This document shows positions 1 through 6,063 of a stretch of 7,326 bases of DNA, in pieces (positions within the stretch are counted from its first letter, which is position 1; every line of letters starts with the position of its first letter). Source of the stretch: an uncultured Eubacteriales bacterium (GTDB lineage Bacteria; Bacillota; Clostridia; UMGS1810). The translations under genes and the position numbers were made by a program. The stretch lies in contig CABUQL010000058.1 of assembly GCA_902493665.1 (NCBI GenBank), positions 1 through 7,326 of the forward strand, read 5' to 3'. Below the pieces are notes generated by a model, which searched no databases, had not been told where the DNA came from, and saw only the letters and a program-made list of their open reading frames with translations.

Positions 1-2
1 AC

Positions 3-611
3 GGAGATTCATATTTTACACTCGGCAATTTTATTTCAAACCATACGGGCAGCGCGCTTGTAAGATGCATAAGATATTATGCGTCAAAGTATGGTTATGA
101 TGCCGATTATATGGGCGGCTGGGGATTTTCAAAATCGTCTATGAGCCCTGCATGGCTTGCAAACGCAAGCAGAAGTCTTGATAAAGAAGCAAGAAGTTAT
201 GACAGTGTTTCGGGATTTGAATACAAAGACGCTTCCGCCACCGACCCTGTTCAGCCGTGGCTTACATATGACGACGGCACGCCGATTTCAAGCAACATAA
301 CTGTTACATATTCCGGCTCGGGCCCGGGAATTTTGGATCAGGGCGATAAAACACTTCCAAACCCCGAAAAGGGCGAAGTATCGATTCCGTTTATGTCATC
401 ATCGGGTACTCTTGACGAAACGGGCAGCTTTTACAGAAAGTGGGCAAGTTACGGATATAAGCGCATAGAAGATTACAACATGGAGGCGCTTGCACTTCCC
501 ATTGAAGGTCTCGGCCACAAAAAGCCGAGAGGATACTGCGAGTCGATGGGTATTGATTATTGGGACACATATTATGCATTTTTCAATAACCAAATCCGTG
601 CGGCATACAGA
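3..611 (+). other. Alpha/beta-hydrolase domain, C-terminal half
   Basis: The reading resembles the end of a BD-FAE or acyl-esterase fold. An amphipathic helix with IRYYASKYGYDAD leads into the strand and elbow GWGFSKS (Ser codon 129-131). The segment around 396-416 ends in GTLDE (Asp codon 414-416), and IEGLGHKKP carries a candidate catalytic His (516-518). It is followed by an aromatic-rich final helix (WDTYYAFFNNQIR). This order Ser-Asp-His is the family order. The usual second glycine of G-x-S-x-G is replaced by Ser. The oxyanion-hole region would lie upstream of the window. A non-catalytic remnant is possible. Confidence 0.65.
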
Positions 612-3600
612 AAAGAACCGCCTTTGGTTTTGTGGACTCTTCCTTTGGATCAATCCAAATTCAACAGTGCAAATGTTCCTGTTGAAGTAAAATTCACCCG
701 CAGTATGGATGTTGATTCCGTCAAAAAAGGCATTAAAGTAATAAACGAAGCTACGGGAAAAGCGGTTGACGGAGAATGGTCAATGCTTCACGGCAACACA
801 AGATTTACTTTTGTTTCTTCTGCACTTGATTACGGCGCAAGATACAGAATTGAAGTCGGCGAAAGCTGCAAAGCTAAAGACGGAGTGCACTTAAAAGAAA
901 AGATGATTAAGCGTTTTGAAATTGTCGACGCAGAGATTACAAATGTTTCAAAAGACGCTTATATAAGCAGTGTACCACCCGATACAAATTACGGAACTGC
1001 CGATTCTATAAGTGTTAAAAACGAAGAGGACGCAATAAACAAGGGATATATCGGGTTTGAAAAAGAAGGCGGATTCGGCGATGTTTCAAAAGCAATTTTA
1101 GTATTTAAGGGCAGCAAAACCGTATATTTAAATAATATTTACGGATTAAATGACGCCTCGTGGTCGGAAAGCGGCATTACATGGAATAACGCACCCGCGA
1201 ACAACAAAAACGGCACGGGATTTGACTTGCAGTCCGTTTACGGAGGCGGAAAAATCGGCATGACAAATAACGTTTCGGAGGGCGTAAACGAGGTTGACGT
1301 CACCGATTATGTAAAATCGCTTTCGGGAAATACTGCAACATTTGCATTTGAATCTCCGAGCAAAAAGGGATATACAAAGCAATATACTTTTGAAGGTATG
1401 ACGGATGATGATTTTGTGAGAAATACCGATTATCGTCTGGGCGGACAAGGTATTAAAAATGATGTAGGCTATCATACAGATTTTATAAATGACGCAAATT
1501 CTTATGACGGAACGTATTTTTCATTCTGCAACAGAACAGCAGCAAGTGCAAGAATTAAATTTGCAAATATGTTCGGACTTGAAAACAATACGCTTACGCA
1601 AGACGATCTCGGAAAAGCATTTACCGTCACCGCGATGGTAAGACCGGCCGAAGATGATTCAATATTATTCGGGCTTATGTCTGCAACGGACGGAAGCTTT
1701 GCAACAAGTTATTATGATGTTAAAAAAACAACTGCGCCGGCAGGAAAATGGACTCCGGTAACTTATACATTTACCGTTAATCAGGAAATGATTGATAACA
1801 ACACATCATATCTTACAATCGGTGCGGATACGGCAATTTCTGCAATTAATATTGACAATCTCTATGTAATGCTTGAAACAGGAGAAAATGAAATTGTTTC
1901 AAAAGAAGGAAAAACATCTGCAAGCGGCGCGCCGAAGCTTGTATTAATTAAAGGCGATGCTCAAGATGCCGACTTGCTCGGCAGTGCATATGTGCAGAGC
2001 GGAGATAAAGCAGACACAAACCTTTCGGGCGAAGCAAATCTTTATGTTAAAGGCGCGGATTTAAGAAATAAAGAGGGAAATCAAAAGGGATATGTTAAAA
2101 TACCTCTTGATAATGTTGATACAGCATCGTCCGTAAAACTTAATTTCAGTATTTTAAGTTCTTCAAAACAGAAATTATCAGTTTACGGAATAGACGCACC
2201 CCTTCTTAACAGTGCCGTTACCGGAAGTTACGAAGGAACGAGCGAATGGGATAACGAAATTACATGGAACAGAGCGTTTGCAAATGATAAAAACGCAAAC
2301 GGCATTGATTTGAATTTTGCTTACGGCAATGCGCCCCTGGCTGAAATTGACTGCGCTGTTCCCGGCAAAAAAGAAATAGACGTGACAAGTTTTGTCCGCA
2401 AACTAAAAAGCGAGGGGGCAACGGACGCAACATTTGTATTTGCCGCGCAGAACCAAAATGTTACAAGAACAATTGATTTTGAGGGCGGAATGAATGATTT
2501 CGAGAAGTATTCGCCAAATCTTTACAACAGTTCAAAAGCCGCAGACCTAAGTGTTGTTTATGATGAAGACCGCAAGAGCAATGTTCTTCTTTTTAAACGT
2601 GATGACTTCTTCGATGCGGTTACAATTAAAGATTTTATTACAACGAATGACAAGTGGACAAGTACGGACATCGGAAAAACATATAAAATTTCGGCGTATG
2701 TAAAAACACACACCGGAATCAATTCCTCCAGCAGAATAATTATGGGCGTTACTTCATACGGCGCAAGTACGTCAAATACTTTTTTGGGTTCGACAAACAC
2801 CGACAACAGCACAAGATGGGAAGAGGCGGCAGCACTAGGCACACTTCTTTATAAATCAAATATAAGCGACGGAGCCGGCTGGCATTATCTTGAAAATACG
2901 TTTACAATTACGGAAGATATGGTAAATAATCATTCGGCAAAAACGGCGTTTATCATTTGCGGGTATGCCCATACCAAAAATATGTATGTTGACGATTTAA
3001 AATGCGAAGAAGTCGGCGGCACTGCATTTATTACGACGGGCGAAGATAAAGTATCGGAAAGAAACTTTGAAGACGGCTCGCTTTCGGGAATAAGCGTAAC
3101 GCAGGACGGAGGCTCATCTGTAAACGCACCGCTCAGCGATGCAGATAAAGTTTATGTAAGAGGCGATATCGCAGAAGAGAACGGAAACAAATTTTTGATG
3201 TTCCAAAAACGAGGAAATTATACCTCCGACACAGATACAACCGAGATTTATGACGGATATTATCCGTTGATATCTGTTTCTCATCTTCTCGGAGACGGCA
3301 TTACAGCTTTCAGAGAAGAAGATATCGGCAAAACTTACAAAGTAACATTTGATTTTAAATCCAATAAGTCAATTAATAACGGCTTCAGAATGTATTTGGC
3401 TACAAATTCGGCAAGCTTTACATACAACACGAGCGACGGCTGGGTAACAAAGTCAATTGAATATACGGTTCCTTCCACAATTACAACATCCCCCGTGAAT
3501 GCACGTCTGAGAATAGGCTCTTACGGATTTGGCAATGCTGGTGTGGAAAATTACTTGTATATAGACAATATTAAAGTTGAAGAAATTACGGGCAATGCAC

Positions 3601-5291
3601 CGTGTTTGGTGCTCACAAATGCAGATGCAACGACAAAAACAAACAAGGCGGTAAACTGCTGCACAATAAATTCTTCATATCCCGATACCGCTTTTGCAAA
3701 TCAGCTTACCGTAAAAAGAGAGGATTACTCCGAAACGGCGGTAAACAGTAAAAAAGCGTATTTGGCGTTTGATGTTAATAGTGAGAGCGAATATAAAGGA
3801 GCAATTCTTAAGTTTAATATCCTTAAAAACGCATTAAGCGGAAATCCGACAGTTAATATTTACGGATTGTTAAATGCAGATTTTAACAAAGACACAATAA
3901 CATTTAACAATGCACCGGCAAATAACAAAAGTACAAATTCCGTTATATTAAGCTCGGTATTCGGCGGAGCGCCTATTGCAAATATATCGGCTTTGGAATC
4001 GGGCGGGAAAAACGTTGATGTTTCAAATTATATTAAATCATTATCCGACGGAAAAAAGGCAGTGTTTGCAATAACAACCGAAGATAAGCCGAACAGTGTT
4101 GTATATGAAAAAGATTTTGAAAACGGAATAAATCCCGTATACGGTAAAGACTTATCGTTCGGCGGACAAAGCAGTATTGTAACGGCGGTAAAAACCGAAT
4201 CAAACGGAAATAAATATCTTGAAATATCAAACCTTAATTACACTTATTCGAGAATAAAACCGAAAAAATCGTTCGGAGTTCCGTATTTTACGGAAAAAGA
4301 TATCGGAACCAAATATAAAATTTCATTATCTGTTAAACCGAGTGTTACTACCGAAATGAAAATTGGGGTTATGTCAACATATCCCGGTGCACCGAATGCC
4401 GGTGCTACAAATATTGAAACGACGGGCGGATATATAAAAAATCAGACAATGCCCGGAGGCGTGTGGACCGATGTTGAGTTTATTTACACGGTGAATGCAA
4501 ATACGGTTTCAAATATGGCAAACGCACTTTCAATAGGAGATCAGTCGGGCGCAGACAGCACATCACCGAAATCTTCGGTAATTTGTATCGACAATATAAA
4601 GGTTGAAAAGCTTGACGGAACAAGTGAAGTTGAAATCGAAAAAAATGCATCGCTCAGCCTTGATGTTGAAAAAGAAGACTCCACACCGAACACTGCACAA
4701 ATTTCAGATTATCAATCAACGGGCAATTTCAATAAGGGTGACAGTGTGTATGTGAATTTAAATACGGCAACATCATTCGGCAAAAGTGTTGAAAATGTAG
4801 ATTTTTACGTAAACGGTGAACTTGTCACAAATGAATTAGCACAGGCTTCAAATGGTGCGGTATACACACTTAAAATGATAAATCTTTCCGAGGGTGCATA
4901 TGAAGTTTATGCAGTTGCTTTATTTAGTGACGGTCAGAGTGTAACTTCCGAAACGGTAAACTTTAACATAGGCGGCGGTATTTCGTTTACAACCGAAAAT
5001 GCCAAAGTTTCGGGAAGTGTAAAAGATGCAATGAGAGTAAGCAAGAGCATTAAAAGCAATCTTTCCGAAGATAAAAGCGCAGTGGCGATTCTTGCGTTTT
5101 ATGATGAAAACAACAATCTCATTTCAGTCGAAAAAAGCGCACCCGGCATAATTGGTGCTGGCGAAGTGAAAACCTTTACGGTTTCTGTGGCAAATCCGTC
5201 GAAAAACGCCGGTGCGGCATATGCAAAATTTATGATTTGGTCAGATTATGACTATATGCTTCCCTATGTTCAGGCAGAAACAATCAAATAA
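3..5291 (+). CDS. Giant modular extracellular carbohydrate-active protein with alpha/beta-hydrolase domain (5' end missing)
   Basis: The frame is open to the left edge, so the real start lies upstream and the ATG at 111 is internal. At least 1762 residues are present; residue number below equals codon start divided by 3. Residues 1-203 look like the C-terminal half of an alpha/beta-hydrolase of the esterase/BD-FAE type, with a nucleophile-elbow-like G-F-S-K-S (Ser43), a candidate acid Asp138 in SSGTLDE and a candidate His172 in GLGHKK. Then come an SbsA/Big_5-type Ig domain (206-309), DNRLRE/CBM96-like modules (310-456, 643-819, 1199-1365), jelly-roll CBM-like modules (461-626, 823-1006, 1019-1198, 1366-1539), a Big_7-like Ig domain (about 1546-1659) and a C-terminal beta domain (1660-1762) of a kind common in clostridial surface proteins. 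I infer a secreted esterase that removes acyl groups from polysaccharide, with the modules binding glycan. Substrate is unknown. No SLH, sortase or dockerin signal is visible at the C-terminus. It ends TAATAA, followed by a strong terminator. Domain calls are by eye. Confidence 0.9.
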   Translation, partial: GDSYFTLGNFISNHTGSALVRCIRYYASKYGYDADYMGGWGFSKSSMSPAWLANASRSLDKEARSYDSVSGFEYKDASATDPVQPWLTYDDGTPISSNITVTYSGSGPGILDQGDKTLPNPEKGEVSIPFMSSSGTLDETGSFYRKWASYGYKRIEDYNMEALALPIEGLGHKKPRGYCESMGIDYWDTYYAFFNNQIRAAYRKEPPLVLWTLPLDQSKFNSANVPVEVKFTRSMDVDSVKKGIKVINEATGKAVDGEWSMLHGNTRFTFVSSALDYGARYRIEVGESCKAKDGVHLKEKMIKRFEIVDAEITNVSKDAYISSVPPDTNYGTADSISVKNEEDAINKGYIGFEKEGGFGDVSKAILVFKGSKTVYLNNIYGLNDASWSESGITWNNAPANNKNGTGFDLQSVYGGGKIGMTNNVSEGVNEVDVTDYVKSLSGNTATFAFESPSKKGYTKQYTFEGMTDDDFVRNTDYRLGGQGIKNDVGYHTDFINDANSYDGTYFSFCNRTAASARIKFANMFGLENNTLTQDDLGKAFTVTAMVRPAEDDSILFGLMSATDGSFATSYYDVKKTTAPAGKWTPVTYTFTVNQEMIDNNTSYLTIGADTAISAINIDNLYVMLETGENEIVSKEGKTSASGAPKLVLIKGDAQDADLLGSAYVQSGDKADTNLSGEANLYVKGADLRNKEGNQKGYVKIPLDNVDTASSVKLNFSILSSSKQKLSVYGIDAPLLNSAVTGSYEGTSEWDNEITWNRAFANDKNANGIDLNFAYGNAPLAEIDCAVPGKKEIDVTSFVRKLKSEGATDATFVFAAQNQNVTRTIDFEGGMNDFEKYSPNLYNSSKAADLSVVYDEDRKSNVLLFKRDDFFDAVTIKDFITTNDKWTSTDIGKTYKISAYVKTHTGINSSSRIIMGVTSYGASTSNTFLGSTNTDNSTRWEEAAALGTLLYKSNISDGAGWHYLENTFTITEDMVNNHSAKTAFIICGYAHTKNMYVDDLKCEEVGGTAFITTGEDKVSERNFEDGSLSGISVTQDGGSSVNAPLSDADKVYVRGDIAEENGNKFLMFQKRGNYTSDTDTTEIYDGYYPLISVSHLLGDGITAFREEDIGKTYKVTFDFKSNKSINNGFRMYLATNSASFTYNTSDGWVTKSIEYTVPSTITTSPVNARLRIGSYGFGNAGVENYLYIDNIKVEEITGNAPCLVLTNADATTKTNKAVNCCTINSSYPDTAFANQLTVKREDYSETAVNSKKAYLAFDVNSESEYKGAILKFNILKNALSGNPTVNIYGLLNADFNKDTITFNNAPANNKSTNSVILSSVFGGAPIANISALESGGKNVDVSNYIKSLSDGKKAVFAITTEDKPNSVVYEKDFENGINPVYGKDLSFGGQSSIVTAVKTESNGNKYLEISNLNYTYSRIKPKKSFGVPYFTEKDIGTKYKISLSVKPSVTTEMKIGVMSTYPGAPNAGATNIETTGGYIKNQTMPGGVWTDVEFIYTVNANTVSNMANALSIGDQSGADSTSPKSSVICIDNIKVEKLDGTSEVEIEKNASLSLDVEKEDSTPNTAQISDYQSTGNFNKGDSVYVNLNTATSFGKSVENVDFYVNGELVTNELAQASNGAVYTLKMINLSEGAYEVYAVALFSDGQSVTSETVNFNIGGGISFTTENAKVSGSVKDAMRVSKSIKSNLSEDKSAVAILAFYDENNNLISVEKSAPGIIGAGEVKTFTVSVANPSKNAGAAYAKFMIWSDYDYMLPYVQAETIK
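618..929 (+). other. SbsA/Big_5-like Ig domain
   Basis: The segment begins PPLVLWTLPLDQ and contains VEVKFTRSMDVDSV, then LDYGARYRIEVGE and KDGVHLKEK. This matches the Big_5 pattern of a proline-led strand, 'F-seamD' and 'L-xx-g-tYxv' followed by 'aaDGxxL'. In this family it is normally a structural spacer between catalytic and binding modules of S-layer and secreted enzymes. Confidence 0.7.
930..1370 (+). repeat. DNRLRE/CBM96-like module, copy 1 of 3
   Basis: Diagnostic features are DAYISS then PDTNYGTADSISVKN near the N-terminus, IYGLNDASWSESGITWNNAP in the middle (ITWNNAPANNK at 1176-1208), and VDVTDYVKSLSGN followed by ATFAFES at the end. This is the best-preserved copy and fits the DNRLRE pattern of a beta-sandwich that binds polysaccharide in characterised relatives (uronan binding in CBM96). 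Confidence 0.75.
1383..1880 (+). repeat. Jelly-roll CBM-like module, copy 1 of 4
   Basis: It starts with a YTFEGM strand and contains the shared core DLGKAFTVTAMV (from 1605) and a GKWTPVTYTFTV strand. It ends with a NIDNLYVMLE strand. The layout is that of CBM_4_9-type beta-jelly rolls. It directly follows DNRLRE copy 1. Confidence 0.6.
1929..2459 (+). repeat. DNRLRE/CBM96-like module, copy 2 of 3
   Basis: It begins APKLVL and carries ADLLGSAYVQSGDKADTN, then LSVYGID, ITWNRAFANDK (2259-2291), KEIDVTSFVRKL and ATFVFAAQ. The equivalent of the WNNAP motif is altered to WNRAF, and an extra segment sits before it, so this copy has diverged from copies 1 and 3. Confidence 0.65.
2469..3020 (+). 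repeat. Jelly-roll CBM-like module, copy 2 of 4
   Basis: Shared landmarks are the opening TIDFEGGMNDF, the core DIGKTYKISAYVK (from 2667), a WHYLENTFTITEDM strand and the closing YVDDLKCEE strand. It has an insertion of roughly 30 residues around 2760-2880 (SNTFLGSTN through ISDGAG) compared with copies 3 and 4. Confidence 0.6.
3057..3594 (+). repeat. Jelly-roll CBM-like module, copy 3 of 4
   Basis: It opens with ERNFEDGSLSG, has DIGKTYKVTFDFKS (from 3321) and a WVTKSIEYTVPS strand. It closes with YIDNIKVEEITG. Unlike copies 1, 2 and 4 it is not preceded by a DNRLRE module: only about 12 residues separate it from copy 2. Confidence 0.6.
3597..4095 (+). repeat. DNRLRE/CBM96-like module, copy 3 of 3
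   Basis: It opens with APCLVL, parallel to APKLVL in copy 2. It has SSYPDTAFANQLTVKRE, AYLAFDV, VNIYGL, ITFNNAPANNK (3897-3929) and NVDVSNYIKSLSDGK followed by AVFAITT. It contains an unusual adjacent Cys-Cys pair encoded at 3657-3662. Confidence 0.7.
4098..4617 (+). repeat. Jelly-roll CBM-like module, copy 4 of 4
   Basis: It opens with VVYEKDFENGIN, has the core DIGTKYKISLSVKP (from 4299) and the strand VWTDVEFIYTVN. It closes with CIDNIKVEKLDG. Order and spacing match the other three copies. Confidence 0.6.
4638..5288 (+). other. C-terminal Ig-like (Big_7-like) domain plus terminal beta domain
   Basis: The first part, up to about 4979, has NVDFYVNGELV and LSEGAYEVYAVALFSDGQS, the typical 'VxFYVnG...l..G.Y...A.a.d..G' layout of Big_7-type Ig domains. 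The second part carries VAILAFYDENNNLISVEKS, then GEVKTFTVSV and AKFMIWSDYDYMLPY. This resembles a terminal domain often found in clostridial secreted and SLH-bearing proteins, where the IWSD..ML.P motif is conserved. Its function is not known to me. Confidence 0.55.
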
Positions 5292-5314
5292 TAACGGCTT
5301 TTGGAAAGTGTAAT

Positions 5315-5371
5315 AAAAATCCCCCTGATGCAAGCTGCAAAAATGCAGAGGCAATCGGGGGATTTTTTTTT
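5315..5371 (+). terminator. Rho-independent terminator of the giant modular gene
   Basis: A strong hairpin starts 23 nt after the stop codon. ATCCCCC (5319-5325) pairs with GGGGGAT (5357-5363). With one bulge on each side the stem continues through GAT/ATC and GC/GC. An inner stem CTGCA/TGCAG closes an AAAA loop at about 5335-5348. Nine T residues follow (5363-5371), and the A-tract before the stem can pair with them. This separates the giant gene from the downstream units. Confidence 0.9.
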
Positions 5372-5392
5372 GTGCGGCAGTTTTTTATGTTA

Positions 5393-5421
5393 TTCACAAA
5401 AAAACACAATATTCATATTAT
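5393..5421 (+). promoter_or_regulatory. Promoter of the Cys-rich 163-residue protein
   Basis: TTCACA (5393-5398) and TATTAT (5416-5421) are separated by 17 nt; each box matches the sigma-A consensus at 5 of 6 positions. The predicted start is near 5428, giving a leader of about 34 nt. The same bases also read CATATTATA (5414-5422), which fits the sigma-K -10 pattern CATANNNTA, with an AC at 5396-5397, 16 nt upstream. Which sigma factor is used cannot be decided from sequence. Confidence 0.65.
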
Positions 5422-5461
5422 ATCAGTGAGGAAGCAAAATAATTTTAGGAGGTAATATTTA

Positions 5462-5953
5462 ATGAGTGAAAGAACAAATAACGGCTGCGCTCCCGAAAAC
5501 AATATGTGCAAAGACACCAGCACGTGTATACAGACAAGAAAGGTTTACGGTTCCTGCAAAGATAAGGAATGTCTTGAAAACTTGAGGGTTTATCTTACAC
5601 TTGCCGGTCAGGAGCTTGTTAACAGCTCAATTAACATTAAATGCAGAAAGGCTGAACTTATCTGGGTTTACACAGACGTTGAGCCTGTTCCGTTTAACAG
5701 AGGCTACTACACGGTAGACTTAAAATTCTTCTTCAGAATTACACTTGATGTATTCTGCGGAGTATCACGTCCCACACAGGTTGAAGGACTTGCAACTTAC
5801 GACAAAAAGGTTGTTTTGTTCGGAAGCGAAGGCAATGCAAAAATATTCCGTTCAAAATATAAATTTGATGATGGCGACATTCAGCTCTGGCAGAAAAACA
5901 ACTTACCTGTGGCACAGGTTGATGTGTGTGACATATTAATGAAAAACCGTTAA
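5462..5953 (+). CDS. Conserved-looking cysteine-rich protein of unknown function (163 aa)
   Basis: The ATG follows AGGAGGT (5447-5453) with an 8-nt spacer, so the start is firm. The 163 residues include eight cysteines (9, 16, 22, 32, 37, 61, 99, 156), five of them in the first 37 residues. There is no signal peptide or membrane helix, so the protein is probably cytosolic or packed into an intracellular structure. After the Cys-rich tail the body starts near KECLENLRVYLT (36-46). It includes KAELIWVYTDVEPVPFNRG (63-81), a strongly amphipathic YYTVDLKFFFRITLDVFC strand pair (82-99) and KKVVLFGSEGNAKIF (115-129). This looks like a compact beta-rich domain. I recall similar proteins as widespread, uncharacterised clostridial proteins, but cannot assign a family. 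The Cys content and a possible sporulation promoter would suit a spore coat or assembly role; that is speculation. It is monocistronic or weakly coupled to the next gene, since no clear terminator follows. Confidence 0.88.
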   Translation: MSERTNNGCAPENNMCKDTSTCIQTRKVYGSCKDKECLENLRVYLTLAGQELVNSSINIKCRKAELIWVYTDVEPVPFNRGYYTVDLKFFFRITLDVFCGVSRPTQVEGLATYDKKVVLFGSEGNAKIFRSKYKFDDGDIQLWQKNNLPVAQVDVCDILMKNR

Positions 5954-5959
5954 ATAATC

Positions 5960-5988
5960 TTGACATTTTTTTTGTCATACAGTATAAT
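5960..5988 (+). promoter_or_regulatory. Perfect-consensus sigma-A promoter of the envelope operon
   Basis: TTGACA (5960-5965) and TATAAT (5983-5988) are exact consensus boxes with the optimal 17-nt spacer. The predicted start is near 5995, giving a leader of about 66 nt before the GTG start. The -35 box lies 7 nt after the stop codon of the Cys-rich gene. Strong transcription would fit genes for abundant envelope proteins. Confidence 0.85.
5961..5977. repeat. Inverted repeat over -35 box and spacer (possible operator)
   Basis: TGACA (5961-5965), seven T residues, then TGTCA (5973-5977) form a perfect 5-bp inverted repeat inside the promoter. Its position would suit a repressor site. It could also be a weak U-looped hairpin at the 3' end of the previous transcript, but no T-run follows it. 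Short arms make chance occurrence plausible. Confidence 0.35.
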
Positions 5989-6049
5989 GTAGTAGAAGAT
6001 AAATAATGGGTTGGTATATCTAAAATTTAATAACATTAATGCAGGAAAC

Positions 6050-6063
6050 GAGGTAAAAAAGTG
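6050..6063 (+). promoter_or_regulatory. Ribosome binding site deciding a GTG start
   Basis: GAGGT (6050-6054) is followed by six A residues and GTG (6061-6063). The spacing is suitable, the GTG leads directly into a basic and hydrophobic N-terminus (KRKHIILIS), and there is no better in-frame ATG nearby. Confidence 0.75.

Noticed and set aside
111..113. ATG at 111 as the start of the giant gene
   Set aside because: The same frame is open and in good protein context back to position 3 (GDSYFTLGNF onward), there is no ribosome binding site, and starting here would cut the hydrolase fold just before its nucleophile elbow.
1146..1475. Minus-strand open frame of 109 codons inside the giant gene
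   Set aside because: It lies fully within a well-supported DNRLRE and jelly-roll coding region and has no recognisable motifs.
5319..5363. Possible riboswitch or structured RNA rather than a terminator
   Set aside because: The stem is long with an internal loop, but it lies directly after a stop codon and ends in nine T residues, and no known riboswitch core motif is visible. A plain terminator explains it.
5739..5978. Minus-strand open frame over the Cys-rich gene
   Set aside because: Overlaps a well-supported coding sequence and its promoter-proximal downstream region; composition is arbitrary and no start signals are evident.
5989..6060. Leader of the envelope operon examined for a riboswitch or leader peptide
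   Set aside because: About 66 nt of A/T-rich sequence without a stable stem; the only ATG (6006) opens a five-codon frame with no proper ribosome binding site.
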